This document shows, in pieces, positions 9,998-22,345 of a stretch of 64,000 nucleotides of DNA. The notes beneath the pieces were generated by a model that did no database searches, was not told the origin of the DNA, and worked only from the letters and a program-made list of their open reading frames with translations. Each line of letters starts with the position of its first letter. Within the stretch, counting starts at the first letter, position 1. Source of the stretch: Marsupella aquatica (lineage: Eukaryota > Marchantiophyta); contig OZ316897.1 in NCBI GenBank assembly GCA_973895155.1, positions 124,001 to 188,000 of the forward strand, written 5' to 3'. The position numbers and the translations under genes are program-made.

Positions 9998-11870
9998 ATC
10001 CAGATTGAAAGCTGTGTTGGGCTGGCTGGAAAGTGATTCTAAAGCAGTACTCACTGGCAGCGCAGATACAATCAGGTTTTCGTTGCTGCAATCCTGTAAC
10101 ATTGATTTTGAGATTCTGCAACTTTGGGGTTGTAACTAGCCCTCTTCTGGCTGAAAGAAAATTTCATGTAAGAGAAATGTTTCGCGAGTTTAGTTTTGAA
10201 GTTGAAATCATAGATGCGTGAAATAAAGCTCTTGGCTTGATCTGTAGAAAGTTCTTTTGATATCTTCGGCAAATTTTGTCTTTAGACTAGAAGAAGGGTT
10301 TGCATACAGTAGCTGCCTTGCCGTGAACATGGCAGAGGAAGGGAACTCGCTTTGCTGCCAGGAGACGGTAAAATGAAGGGCATAAAGATAAAATTCGCCG
10401 ATGGCAACCTCCACCAGGATAGAACTTTAAGCAATCAGTTCCAGAGTTCATTGACTTGCAGATTAAGCCTTTCGCTCCAGATTCCAGATTCTATACAGCT
10501 TAATGATGTAGGTTGAAGGTTAGACATTTCTAATCTAGTAAGGGGGCCGTGTTCTTCTGCTTCAAAGCGAGTTGACAGTCTGAATTCAACCAAAAACCAT
10601 ATCCATTTGCAACTCAACTGTCTGAGCTTCGCAGATTCGTAGATAAGGCCGTGAAACGTGCTCAAATGCTTTTTAACTACTCCGGGTTTAAGTTCTCAAA
10701 TTAGGCGAGAATGGGAATGATGCTCTGTACACTGCTATCCTCAAGGACTATCGGACAAGACAGGAACGTGGACCGTTTTTGCAGTCGAAACTTAGCTACG
10801 TTGGTGGTATGATTGAATTTCGAAAGCTCATAGACAGTGCCACGTGAACGCAGAAGAGAGCATAGTTCTGCAAAGGAGTAGTGGATTAGCATGTTCTGTT
10901 ACTTCTGCTGGGCCGATACCGACTTCAAGAAAATAGATTCATCTCTAGAAGGACTTGAGAGATTAATCTGCTCTCTCTTCCTTTTGGTTTGAATTTGCTT
11001 GGGTGAGAATGCTGTTGAAGAAGTCTGGTGGAAGGACACCACTGAACTGACCTAGCAACCTTCAGGCTCGCCAACATCATTCTGCCTTCACTATGGTCAT
11101 TGTAGCGCGTGAGGAAACAATAAAAAAATTCCTCGTGCGAGCAAACTTTTTAGTTGCATCACCCCAATTCTTCCACCCACAAGTGCTTTGCTAACATATA
11201 GTCCGCTTATATCAGTCTAGAGGATGGGGATATCCTGCATAGTTGTGCCCAAAAAATTTTGATTAGCGTTCTGGAGAGGCACTCAAGAAATTCGAAAATG
11301 ATCCCCGACCAGAAGAAGGAAGATAACCAAGAGGTCGGGTCAGATTATGAGTTTTCATTTGTTGGTGGAAGTGCCGCCGGACCTTCAAAGGACAGGGATG
11401 GATTTGACCTGGAGTGAAGTACTTGGCCTCTCTTGATGTGGGACTCCCATTTTGGTGTTTTTAATTTCTTTCTATAATTTTCGGGCAAGCTTCTTAATCT
11501 GATGCTGGTGATTGCTTCACTGATAGGAGGGTGGCTTGATTTTCTGAGGAGAGATTTCATCTTGGGAAGGAAATGTAGGAATCTTTAGTGGTGACTCTAG
11601 AGAAGGCCTTCACTCTTCCTTGCTATGCTGAAAAGTCTACACAAGAGGTTGATGATGTACTAATGACTTTGAGTTGGAGGGGAAAGGTCCCGGTCTGCTG
11701 GGGAGTCTGGAAAAATCTGTACTGTCTGAGGTTTATATAGCCTTTTGTGAGGCCTGGCGCATGGAAAGCCTTTCTACCAGTAGTGTCCAAAAAAGACCGG
11801 TCCGCCATGAAATTACAAAGGAACCATAATGCGAAGGAAATTGATAGTCTTTCCAGAAGCCTGCTATGTA
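9998..11870. other. 3' flank of PPR copy A
   Basis: No convincing gene. The sequence is conserved in copies B and C as part of the duplication, including a GCCGATACCGACTTCAAG stretch and a TTTCTTTCTATAATTTTCGG stretch. It would contain the 3' UTR. Confidence 0.6.
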
Positions 11871-12600
11871 AAAGACCTTCCCACAGATGCTACCTGATTG
11901 CCTTGCGAGTGGAGTTGGCCCATCCATTAGATCAATTGGTGCGCAACAATTGCACCATCTATGACCATACTTCTGTTTCATTTGGACAATACGACACATC
12001 CAAAAATATTTCTTACCTGCTGAGATTGTCTCCCCAACAACCTTATTCTTCCCTTTCCCTCCCTTCCCTTTTCCTGATCTAGTACTTGGAGCAGGATTAT
12101 CATCATACTCAAATGCAATTGCACAATCAGTGCCAACATCAACAAAACATGAGTTAGGATTGGCTTCTTGCACTTTTCTCTTGCCAGTACTATAGTATAA
12201 CACTTGTTTCACCCTTGTCAGCCTACCTTTTGACAAATGTGGATTGCCTGTACCAGCTGGCTTACTAGAGTGGACTTGTAAATCACCTTGCCTTCATAAG
12301 TAGCTGTCGGCACTACCTTGGTACGACTAGAGCTGCACATAGTTATCGCATGGACAACTGATCCGAACACATGCCTAATGTCTCAAGCTTGTCTGAGGGG
12401 TCTACATCAAACTGTAAGTCATCTTTGTGTTTGTCATCTGAATGCATCTCAGGAATAACAATGAGATCTGGTTCTGTTAACCATGCATCTATTCTATTTA
12501 GATCATCCTCAGGATCTTCCAATTCATGAAAGTCTCCAGTTGGGCGAGGACCTATGTCTGGTGGTTGGTTCTGGTGGTTGGTCCATTATTGCACAGATTA
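11871..12600 (-). pseudogene. Unrecognised protein-coding remnant
   Basis: Two minus-strand open pieces look coding. One (about 12580-12340) is acidic and reads PRPTGDFHELEDPEDDLNRI and then DAWLTEPDLIVIPEMH before a stop. The other (12236 to about 11960) begins with SKGRLTRVKQVLYYSTGKRK, continues through FVDVGTDCAIAFEYDDNP, and has a basic Gly/Lys-rich stretch followed by FWMCR. Composition and position suggest a decayed transposon accessory protein, but I cannot name a family. The 3' part of the longer frame, below about 11870, runs into flank shared with copy C and is not part of the gene. Confidence 0.35.
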
Positions 12601-14230
12601 ACAGAAGTGTCCATGAAGGTCTATCATCGTAGAAAGTGATGACATCAAGTCAATTTTAAGCACTCCCTCAGAGGTGTAATTGTTGGGCATTTGTAAATAC
12701 TTAGCCAATTTGTTGACTCTCCAGAGAATATGCAGAGTTGATGGTTGGGTTCGGTCTTATTGGAGATGCGGGAAATTAATGAAACCTTTGCAAGAGCTGG
12801 AGTTATGGACCAGTCTCATTGATTACTATTGGTTTGTCTCCCTCACTCAAAATAATCGTTATAGTTGAAGATTGGTTAGCATCTTCATTCCATTGACAAA
12901 GTTTTATGAACCGCTCGTTAACTAAGCCACTTTGGAGGTTGCCTAGTGGGAAGGATTAGTAATCATGATTGCCGGCCACATTGCAGACCAAAATTTGGAC
13001 TCCCAGAATTACTAGATGATTTATTTGACTTAGCAAATCCAGAGTGCCAACTGCTCAGAGCTGATCCTATGAATTGACAGCCTCAGTCGGATTGCGAGTC
13101 TTCAATTGATCCACAACATGCACCGTCTCTTGCACTTTATCCTAGATTTCCTTGTACACCATCCGCTGATGATTCATTGCTAACTTGCACTAAAAAATGG
13201 ATGCAACAATATCAGTATTCGATCACAATCATGTTGCCCATCACCATAGGCATCCTTCACACTCACACTCTCAACATTCAAATCCTCCTTTAGCTTGGCT
13301 TGCATGAGGGGCAAATCCACACTCCCATGGAAAGTCTGTGGGGTGAGTTCTTGCTCTCCATTCCTCCTCTGCTCCATTGTTCTCCAAACCGGAAGATATC
13401 CCCCAACAACCTAGCCCTAGAGCCTGCCCTCTATGAGTGTGTTGCAATAGATGATGAATAGTTTCTGTCCAACTCCCTTGCTGCAAGCGTTGCTGAAGGT
13501 GCTCGACATCCCACACCGACCATCGTCATCTCTCAATCTTGGCTTTGGGTACCTAACAAAATAATGATGCTCTTTGTTGATGTAACTCTGCGGCTAATTC
13601 TCAAGGTGATCCTTAAAAAATGTGTCGGGACATTCAGAATGATGGCTTGTCAGAGTGATGCTCTTTGTGGCGGAAATTATGGGGCTAATTCTTGAGATGA
13701 TCCGTCAGATTATTTTTGGGAAATTAGGATATACTAGAATGCTAACGCCGACATACGCTATCAACGCTTCCATCATATTGAGTAACGGCAGCGGAGCTAA
13801 ATGATGCAAACAAATTTCTCTTCCCATTAACGGGATCAACGATTAATATTATCCGCAATTTTTGGAAAATTCATGTGGAGGACAGTCCTCACAGGGAACA
13901 ATTGCTTTCTCACTGGCTTTGTGCAACCAATCCATAATCTTTGCGAGAAGTTTCTCATCTTGTCTTTCCATTCTACTCTTCCAATCCTGAGAATATTACG
14001 ACCATTCCAGGGAAGGATGTTGGCCTTTGTAATCTGCTTGTGTGTTGGACTTAAATCCAACAAGGAGTTGACCCAAAACTTAGTGAAGCTTCTGTAATTC
14101 CACTGCCGAGTCGAGTAATCTCTCTCACTTGTGAAAGTTCAGATCCAACGATGGTTGTCTGATGTTTTCTGTTTACTTCTCATTTTGGATGCACTTTCGC
14201 TCAATTAACAACTAACCCTGGGATTCATTT
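12601..14230. other. Degenerate intergenic sequence
   Basis: Open frames on the minus strand at 13180-13516 (start MEQRRNGEQEL) have no known motif. Two imperfect direct copies of a word around TGATGCTCTTTGT...GGCTAATTCT occur near 13567 and 13658. Nothing else identified. Confidence 0.3.
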
Positions 14231-14379
14231 GATGTCTGCCTGTGAACAATGAATGAAGCATGAACATGGAACTTGTCCATTTTGTCACCAAAACACCCGG
14301 GCGACCTGATTCTGGACCAAAACACCAGCACAATGATTCCAAAATTAATGTGAAGTACATCTATCCTAGACATCAAATG

Positions 14380-15930
14380 GAAGCTCTACACAAGAGTCAT
14401 GTATGGTGAGTTGGATAGTGATGTCAATTTGGGTCCTACTGGTGTCTGAATGGAGTTGGAACACGGATGGAGGTGAGTAATTGAAAGCGATGAGCACATT
14501 GAGGAAGCAGATTGAATGCGGGCGACAGGAATTCTTGATTGCCATGCGCCTCGACATTGTACATGTACAGGTTGAGTTGGTTTCAGGTGGCCAGTGATTG
14601 ACGTTAGCAACACTGAATGGTGGCTATGTTAGATGTGGATGTAGACCCGAGTGTAGATTAGCATTGAGTCTAGACAGTACACTATATATCACGATTGTTC
14701 ACATTGAATTAGTTTTAATCACCAAGCTTGGTCTCCTTTAATTTGTATGCCATTTCCCACATCCAAAATTGAATGGTGACACTTTTGATGCTAACGGAGT
14801 TTTAAGGTTTTAACATGAATGCTATAGCTACAAAAACATTTAACCAAAAATGTTATGGGAGTCTACGATTTAACTGAAAATATTGTGGGAGTCCAAACGC
14901 TAAAACTTGGAGACGATGCACCGCATGTAAGAAACAGGCGCGCTCTAAACAAGAGTCGTGTATGTGGGTTGGACAGTGAAGGCGATTTGGGTCCTAGGGG
15001 TGTCAGAATGGAGTTGGAACATGGATCTCCTGACAAAGTAACAAGGTATGAATACCACAACCATGGATGTAGTGCACAAAAGAAATTGAAGGCAAGGAGC
15101 ACATTGAGGAAGCAAATTCAAGGTGGCAGGAATTCTAAAAGGTCATGCGCCTCGGCATTGTGGGTGTGCGAGGGCAATGGGGCGATGAGTTGAGTTGAGT
15201 TGGTGGCAAGGGTGGTGATTTATGTTAGAAGCACTCAATGGTGGCTGGATCAGATGAAGGTAGGAAGTCCATTTTGTCACCAGAACACCAAGTCGCAATG
15301 CTTCCTGGCCAAAATACCAGCCCAACCATACTACAAAAGGAAAATTGAAGGCGATGAGCACATTGAGGAAAAATATTAAAGGCTGGCGGCATAAATTCTA
15401 GAAGGCCATGCGCCTCGGCATTGTGCGTGTGCTGGGGCAATGGGTTGAGTTGGTTTCAAGTAGCGATTGACATTAGCAACACTAAATGATGTTGTATTCG
15501 ATGTGGGTGTAGACTGGCATTGAGTCCAGTAAAAATTCTGGCTCCCAATTGTGCCACGTTTAATTACTTCTAATCAGTCAGCTTCGTCTCGTTTGCATTT
15601 CATTTCCCACATACCAAATTGAATGGTGACACTTTTGATGCTAACGGAGTTTGAAGGTTTCAACATGAACATTCTGCAAAAGAGTTTAACCAAAAATGTT
15701 ATGGGAGTGTAAGATTTCAATTGAGTCACCTTAAATGCTAGTGGTGCACAAACGTATAACAAAAATGTTATGGGAGTCTAAGGTAAACTCCCGTAAGTCA
15801 CGGTAATCAATACCATTGGAGTTTAAAGGTTTAAATAACAATGTTGTGAGAGTCCAAATGCTGAAACGTGGAGACCCTGCACCGCATGTAAGATACCGTG
15901 CACTACACTCCCTAAATATCCTTAAATGGC
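14380..15930. repeat. Diverged direct-repeat cluster
   Basis: A block with GAATGGTGACACTTTTGATG and TAACGGAGTTT occurs near 14770 and again near 15620. A second block (AGCACATTGAGGAA ... CATGCGCCTCG) occurs near 14490, 15097 and 15357. Copies differ by many substitutions and indels. The spacing (about 850 and 260-600 bp) suggests an old tandem array or nested non-autonomous element without a preserved gene. Confidence 0.55.
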
Positions 15931-16134
15931 CTGAAGACCAGGCTCATTGCACGCGGAGTGAGCGGAAGATATGTACAACCTTGTTCACCATATACTTCAG
16001 GGCATTGTAATCAATATGGAAGATTGTTACGCAAGAAGTAGGAATCCATGGCTAAGTTCTCCAAATGTAGATTGATCTTCCATTACCCTATAGGGACTTA
16101 TATTGTTTGGGTTTACAAGTGTGGTAGGTATTAT

Positions 16135-16436
16135 TGTTGGAAACCGTAAGCTCAGACTAGGCAACAATGCGGAACATGAGAATACACACCTAAAACCTAA
16201 ACCCGAAACCCTAAACAAGACACCAATAATGGAGAAACTCTTGAAGGATCCATAGCTCATGAGAAAGAACATGTGAAGAATGAGGGAGAGAATGCTCTCC
16301 CTCCAACCTATACCCCCCAAGGGGGACTAAGATGTGTGGGCTAAATAAGTGGATCTTATCCTAAACTAACCAAGGCTCAACTAACCCTAGTAAGGCCAAA
16401 CTAACTAAAACCGGGAACTCGAGTCAATTCCTAACA
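16135..16436 (-). repeat. Copia 3' LTR
   Basis: Starts TGTTAGGAATTG and ends TTTCCAACA on the minus strand, directly after the purine-rich CCAAGGTGGAGA. It includes GGGTTTCGGGTTTAGG, a telomere-like stretch. Confidence 0.7.
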
Positions 16437-17035
16437 ATCTCCACCTTGGCCCCAGGTCACACAATGAGTCAGGTGATATACAATATGTAATTAAATAACA
16501 TATCTACAAAGTCACTGGTTTGGCCCTAACATTAATAATATCCACACAATGACTAAAGCTATTGGTAGGTAAAACTTTGGTAAGCATGTCTGTCGCGTTC
16601 TCCTCTGAAGCCACCTTCTCCAGAAACATCTACTTTGTCTCAATCACCTCACGGATGAAGTGATAACGAACACCAATGTGCTTTGTTCTAGTATGGAACA
16701 TAGGGTTCTTAGCTAGATGCAAAGCACTTTGACTATCACACAACAGCATCGGTCTCAGATCATTCACCAATCTCCGTAGCCAGATCAGCTCCTTGGTTGC
16801 CTCACAGGCAGCCATGTACTCAACCTCAGTAGTAGATAACGCAACACACGATTGAGTTGCCAACTTCCAGCTGATACAACCTCCACCCAGTATAAACACA
16901 TAGCCTTAAGTAGACTTTTTGTTATCCAAGTTACCAGCATAATCTAAATCTATAAAACCTTTCAACTCTAATGTAGAGTTTGCTTTACCATCAAATAGAA
17001 TCCCACAATCTAAGGTACCTTTCACTACTTACACT
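16135..17035 (-). mobile_element. Truncated Copia retrotransposon (RNase H, PPT and 3' LTR)
   Basis: On the minus strand, 17030-16600 encodes a Copia RNase H: GFIDLDYAGNLDNKKST, a TAA, then GGGCISWKL, TTEVEYMAACEATKELIWL, CDSQSALHLAKNP and TKHIGVRYHFIRE. It is followed by a purine tract and an LTR of 302 bp (16135-16436) with TG...CA ends. The reverse transcriptase and 5' end are missing and the sequence breaks abruptly near 17035. Confidence 0.85.
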
Positions 17036-17235
17036 TGACACTACATCACATTACATTATGAATAAGGCAGGATGGTAACACTCTTTCTTCCCAAAAGAAA
17101 GTAGGGGAGGTTTTAATGAGGTTACATCCCCCCATTTCTTCTCATTTTCAATAGGCCATATCTTAGAAATACAACACTTCCACTTCATATATAGTAGACT
17201 TGTTGGTTGCACCATAACATGTTTCCATGGTGCAC

Positions 17236-17396
17236 CCAAGGGGGAGTGTTACAACCCAAGGTTAAGTCTACTATTAACCAAGGTTAAACCTCCACCTCTA
17301 GGTAGTTACACTAGCATCCTTAGTAACTACCTCTTGTATAAAGTCTTTTCCCATGAATGAGAAGATTGGTCATTTCCATGTTGTGGTGTTTCAACA
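17236..17396 (+). mobile_element. Polypurine tract plus short LTR remnant
   Basis: AAGGGGGAG at 17238-17246 is followed by TGTTACAACCC and a 150-bp segment ending GTTTCAACA at 17396, with a TATA-like TTGTATAAAG near 17335. This is the 3' end of another LTR retrotransposon in plus orientation. No matching 5' end is visible. Confidence 0.5.
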
Positions 17397-17674
17397 ATCG
17401 TGACTTATTTCCCTACCAATCAGATCCGCCTAGCCATTTCCAGTGTCGCTAGCAAAATTTCCTGTTTTCTGGTTGAATTGACAGCCGAGGATTGAGGAAA
17501 ACAACTGCCAGATTGGCATTCCAGTGTCAAGAACATTAAATTTAGTGGTTGATTGCAGCCTGACTGTTTTTGGATTAATTCAAAGGAAGAATGGTGTCTT
17601 TCCACCAGACGTCTTCAACATCTCACCCAAGCAAATTCAAGCCAAAAAGAAGAGATAACAGATTAAGCGCAGCT

Positions 17675-19772
17675 ACTATGGTAACAGCAGGAGTTTTTTT
17701 ATGATAGCAAGGTGTTCTCCTTCATTTGAATACTTACCTAATGCTCTGATTGTTATTACTTCTCTCTCAAGACCTTCTACACATGAATCTATTTTCTTGA
17801 AGTAGGCATGGGCCCAGCAGAAGCAACATACGCATGCTACTCCACTATTCCTTGCAGAACTATGCTCCCTTCTACATTCACGCGCACGGTCTATGAGCTT
17901 TCGTATTCAATGCCGTCAACGTAGCAAAGTTTCTACTGCAAATACAGTCCACTTTCCTGCCTTGTCCGATAATCCTTCACGAATGTACTGTACAGTGCAT
18001 CATTCCATTCTCGCGTCATTTGAGAATTATTCCCTTACGCCTTCCCTAACCCCAGAGTAGCTAACAAGCTTTCGAGCACGTTTCACGACCGAATCTGAGA
18101 AGCTCAGACAGTTGAGATGCAGATGGAACTTCATATCGTTTTGGTCGAATCCAGACTGAACTCCCTTTGAAGCAGAAGAACATGGCCACTTTACTAGAAT
18201 TGAATTATCTAATCTTCGACATGGATGTATTCGAAGATCTGAATACATCCATCAGTCTCGGCCAAAGGCTTCCTGCAAGTCGATGAACTCGAAGACTCAT
18301 TGCTTGAAGTTTTCTGCTGGTGGAGGTCGCCATCCGCGCATTTGATCTTTATGCCCTTGATTTTCGTCTCCTGTCACCAATGTGAGTTCCCTTCCAGTAC
18401 CATGTTCACAGCAAGGCAGCTACTGTATGCAAACTCTTCTTTTGATCTAAGGACAATACTCAACTAAGATGTCAAAAGAGGTTTCTACATATCAAGCCAA
18501 ATGCTTGATTTCACGCACCTATAATTTCGACACTCAAAACGAAACTTGCGTGACATTTCTCTTTACATGAAATGGTCTTTCAGCCAGAAGAGGCTAGGTA
18601 CAACCCCCAATTGCAGAATCTCAAAATTAATGTTACAGAATTGCGACACCCAAAACCTGATTGCATCTGCGCTGCCAGTGACTACTGATTTGAAGTCACT
18701 TTCCAGCCAGCCCAACACAGCTTACTATGGTAACAGCAGGAGTTTTTTTATGATAGCAAGGTGTTCTCCTTCATTTGAATACTTACCTAATGCTCTGATT
18801 GTTATTACTTCTCTCTCAAGACCTTCTACACATGAATCTATTTTCTTGAAGTAGGCATGGGCCCAGCAGAAGCAACAGACGCATGCTACTCCACTATTCC
18901 TTGCAGAACTATGCTCCCTTCTACATTCACGCGCACGGTCTATGAGCTTTCGTATTCAATGCCGTCAACGTAGCAAAGTCTCTACTGCAAATACAGTCCA
19001 CTTTCCTGCCTTGTCCGATAATCCTTCACGATAGTACTGTACAGTGCATCATTCCATTCTCGCGTCATTTGAGAATTATTCCCTTACGCCTTCCCTAACC
19101 CCAGAGTAGCTAACAAGCTTTCGAGCACGTTTCACGACCGAATCTGAGAAGCTCAGACAGTTGAGATGCAGATGGAACTTCATATCGTTTTGGTCGAATC
19201 CAGACTGAACTCCCTTTGAAGCAGAAGAACATGGCCACTTTACTAGAATTGAATTATCTAATCTTCGACATGGATGTATTCGAAGATCTGAATACATCCA
19301 TCAGTCTCGGCCAAAGGCTTCCTGCAAGTCGATGAACTCGAAGACTCATTGCTTGAAGTTTTCTGCTGGTGGAGGTCGCCATCCGCGCATTTGATCTTTA
19401 TGCCCTTGATTTTCGTCTCCTGTCACCAATGTGAGTTCCCTTCCAGTACCATGTTCACAGCAAGGCAGCTACTGTATGCAAACTCTTCTTTTGATCTAAG
19501 GACAATACTCAACTAAGATGTCAAAAGAGGTTTCTACATATCAAGCCAAATGCTTGATTTCACGCACCTATAATTTCGACACTCAAAACGAAACTTGCGT
19601 GACATTTCTCTTTACATGAAATGGTCTTTCAGCCAGAAGAGGCTAGGTACAACCCCCAATTGCAGAATCTCAAAATTAATGTTACAGAATTGCGACACCC
19701 AAAACCTGATTGCATCTGCGCTGCCAGTGACTACTGATTTGAAGTCACTTTCCAGCCAGCCCAACACAGCTT
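17675..19772. repeat. 1049-bp tandem duplication, two units
   Basis: 17675-18723 and 18724-19772 are nearly identical; I see only a few differences (for example CATACGC/CAGACGC, GTTTCTACTG/GTCTCTACTG, CGAATGTAC/CGATAGTAC). The junction shares the word CAGCT with the left flank, so microhomology may have mediated it. The second unit ends at the PPR 3' flank, and the first repeats the final part of that flank. Confidence 0.92.
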
Positions 19773-19783
19773 TCAATCTGGGT

Positions 19784-22345
19784 TCACCAGTAATCACCAC
19801 AAGAACACATTCCATCTTTAAAATGGTGGAACCGATTTGCATCCCTTGCAATAATCTCGCGTCCGGTCACCTTAGAGATATACTTGGTTGCTGAGTGGCA
19901 ATCTGAACACACCCGAAGGTTCTTACTTACACGAATAGGTTCTCCCCAAGGTAGATGCATAAGTCCGTAAGCAATAGCCAACTTCTCACTATGAGAGCAA
20001 AGGGCTAGCTCTTTATCCTCTTCATTGATATCATGCAATACAAGCTGGGTATCCGGAATGTAGCCTTCCGCCTTCAGTTTTTCAGTCAATTTATTCAGCT
20101 CAGTATAGATCGCCTCCGCTTCTGGGTGAGATGTATCCCCCACCACAAATTCATGGATCTTGTTATGAACTTCGATCCAGCTACGTCCTGGCTCCTTCCG
20201 AACACCTCTCTCTTGCATCATAGTCCGCACAGATGACACCTTCTCCCACTTCCCAGCTGCAGCATAGATATTGGAGAGCAGCACATATGTAGAGGCCTTA
20301 CCGGGTTCCAACTTGAAAAGCTCGTTAGCGGCCAGTTCACCCAGCTCCACGTTACCGTAAGTTCTACAAGCCCCAAGCAAGGCTGTCCAAGTTACAAAAT
20401 CTGGTTCGATCGGCATCTCACTGATGAACTGCTTTGCTTCTTCCACGTGTCCCGCCCGCCCAAGAATATCCACCATGAGGTTATAGTGACAAACAGTACG
20501 CTCGATACCATAATCTTGCGTCATAGCAGAAAAGATTCTACGGCCATCATCAACAAGGCCTCCATGAGAACACACTGACAACACAGCTATGAATGACGTC
20601 TCGGTGGGCTTCACATGGTCTGCATTCATTTGTCTGAAAAGTTCCAGGGCTTCCTGCCCATATCCGTGTTGTGCAAGTCCACCGATCATTATGTTCCAAG
20701 TGACTACATCGCGTTTCTCCATTCTGTTAAAAACAAGTCGGGCGTCAGCTATACTGCCACTCTCTGCATACATGTGAACGAGTGCACTACCCACACGCAA
20801 ATCCGACTCCAGTCCGGCTTTGCTAGCGTGGCCATGAACCTCCTTCACCCACTCCAAAGCTCCCGCACTTGGAGATGCATTCAGGATGCTCACATAAGTG
20901 ATTTCATCTGGTTCGAAGCCTTGGCGTCTCATTTCAAGAAACATTCGATATGCTTCATGCCCAGATCCATGTTGTGCAAGCCCTCCTATCATTACAGTCC
21001 ATGTGATTACATCGCGTTTCTCCATTCTGTCAAAGACCAGTCGGGCATCATCTATACTGCCAATCTTCGCATACATGTGAACCAGTGCATTACCCACACG
21101 CAAATCCGACTCCAGTCCGGCTTTGCTAGCGTGGCCATGAACCTCCTTCACCCACTCCAAAGCCCCCGCACTTGCAGATGCATTCAGGATGCTCACATAA
21201 GTGATTTCATCTGGTTCGAAGCCTTGGCGTCTCATTTCAAGAAACATTCGATATGCTTCATGCCCAGATCCATGTTGTGCAAGCCCTCTTATCATTACAG
21301 TCCATGTGACTACATTGTGTGTCTCCATTCTCTCAAAAACAAGTCGGGCGTCATCTATACAGCCACTCTTTGCATACATGTGGACCAGTGCAGTGCCCAC
21401 ACGCAAGTCTGACTCCAGTCCTACTTCGGCAGCATGGCCATGAATCTCCTTCACCCACTCCAAAGCCCCCGCACTTGCAGATGCATTCAGGATGCTCAGA
21501 TAAGTGATTGCATCTGGTTTGAAGCCTTCCCGTCTCATTTGGAGGAATAGTCGATATGCTTCGTGCCCACATCCATGTTGTGCAAGTCCTCCTATCATTA
21601 CATTCCATGTGATTACGTCGCGTTTCTCCATTCTGTCAAAAACCAGTCGGGCGTCACCTATGCACCCACATTTAGCGTACATCAGTACGAGAGCAGACCC
21701 TACACGCACGTCCGATTCAAAGCCGGCATGTCGAATACCCTGATGAATTTTTTTTCCCCAATTGAGAGCTAATGGGCTTGAACATGCATTCAGGATGCTC
21801 AGATACGTGATCTCATTCGGCTTCACGCCTTCTTGGCGCATTAGATTGAAAATTTCGAGTGCAGATTCAGCATGATCACTCCTAGCGTATCCCGCAATCA
21901 TGCTGGTCCAAGTAATAACACTCTTCTTCTGAATTTGATCAAAAACTCTACGTGCATCCGATAAACCTCCGCATTTGATATACACATTCAAAAGCGTGAT
22001 TGCCACATATGGATTTTCATGAATTCCACTCTCGATGATGCAATCATGAATTTGCTTGGCTCCTGAAAGGTCTTTCTGTTGCAAGCACATTTGCAGAACT
22101 TTAACATATGTGTACGAGTCTATAGCAATGCCTCGCTGTAGACGATCTTTCAACATAGCAATTGTTTGACCCGTGGTACCAGGATGCATATGCCTACTGC
22201 CAATCCCTTTTGCAGTGACTTGAGACCGATCTCTCGTGCAATAACTAACATTAGATGGAAATCTGCAGTGAGTAACCAAATTCGCCCTTGCCTTAACCCA
22301 CGCTGGGGTTGACCATCCATCCACCCAAAGTGCTAGTCTTGTCAA
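19784..22345 (-). CDS. PLS-class DYW pentatricopeptide repeat protein, copy B (853 aa)
   Basis: Same architecture as copy A: N-terminal region starting MTRLALWVDGWSTPAWVK, about five PLS triplets, E1/E2, PG box (KEPGRSWIEV) and a complete DYW domain with HSEK, CSDCH and terminal CSCGDYW. Residues about 330-540 contain two near-identical 303-bp triplets (20898-21500 region), built from GSGHEAYRMFLEMRRQGFEP. Several repeats differ from copies A and C at RNA-contacting positions, so the target may differ. The frame is intact. The start ATG is conserved with copies A and C, with the same candidate upstream acceptor. The long opposite-strand ORFs here are shadows of the repeats. Confidence 0.93.
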   Translation of the reverse strand: MTRLALWVDGWSTPAWVKARANLVTHCRFPSNVSYCTRDRSQVTAKGIGSRHMHPGTTGQTIAMLKDRLQRGIAIDSYTYVKVLQMCLQQKDLSGAKQIHDCIIESGIHENPYVAITLLNVYIKCGGLSDARRVFDQIQKKSVITWTSMIAGYARSDHAESALEIFNLMRQEGVKPNEITYLSILNACSSPLALNWGKKIHQGIRHAGFESDVRVGSALVLMYAKCGCIGDARLVFDRMEKRDVITWNVMIGGLAQHGCGHEAYRLFLQMRREGFKPDAITYLSILNASASAGALEWVKEIHGHAAEVGLESDLRVGTALVHMYAKSGCIDDARLVFERMETHNVVTWTVMIRGLAQHGSGHEAYRMFLEMRRQGFEPDEITYVSILNASASAGALEWVKEVHGHASKAGLESDLRVGNALVHMYAKIGSIDDARLVFDRMEKRDVITWTVMIGGLAQHGSGHEAYRMFLEMRRQGFEPDEITYVSILNASPSAGALEWVKEVHGHASKAGLESDLRVGSALVHMYAESGSIADARLVFNRMEKRDVVTWNIMIGGLAQHGYGQEALELFRQMNADHVKPTETSFIAVLSVCSHGGLVDDGRRIFSAMTQDYGIERTVCHYNLMVDILGRAGHVEEAKQFISEMPIEPDFVTWTALLGACRTYGNVELGELAANELFKLEPGKASTYVLLSNIYAAAGKWEKVSSVRTMMQERGVRKEPGRSWIEVHNKIHEFVVGDTSHPEAEAIYTELNKLTEKLKAEGYIPDTQLVLHDINEEDKELALCSHSEKLAIAYGLMHLPWGEPIRVSKNLRVCSDCHSATKYISKVTGREIIARDANRFHHFKDGMCSCGDYW

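Larger units (their letters stand above)
5120..11870 (+). repeat. Segmental duplication, copy A
   Basis: From the CCTCCTCGCCACCAAGG word near 5140 to about 11870 this segment aligns with 49799-56690 (copy C, same orientation) and, reverse complemented, with 24607-17590 (copy B). Homology includes several kb of non-coding flank on both sides of the PPR gene, so these are DNA duplications and not retrocopies of a transcript. Indels and point differences are scattered through the flanks. Confidence 0.85.

Noticed and set aside
20615-21412. 265-codon ORF on the strand opposite PPR copy B
   Set aside because: It is the antisense of repeated PPR triplets. Similar antisense frames recur in all copies with the 303-bp period and have no known motif.
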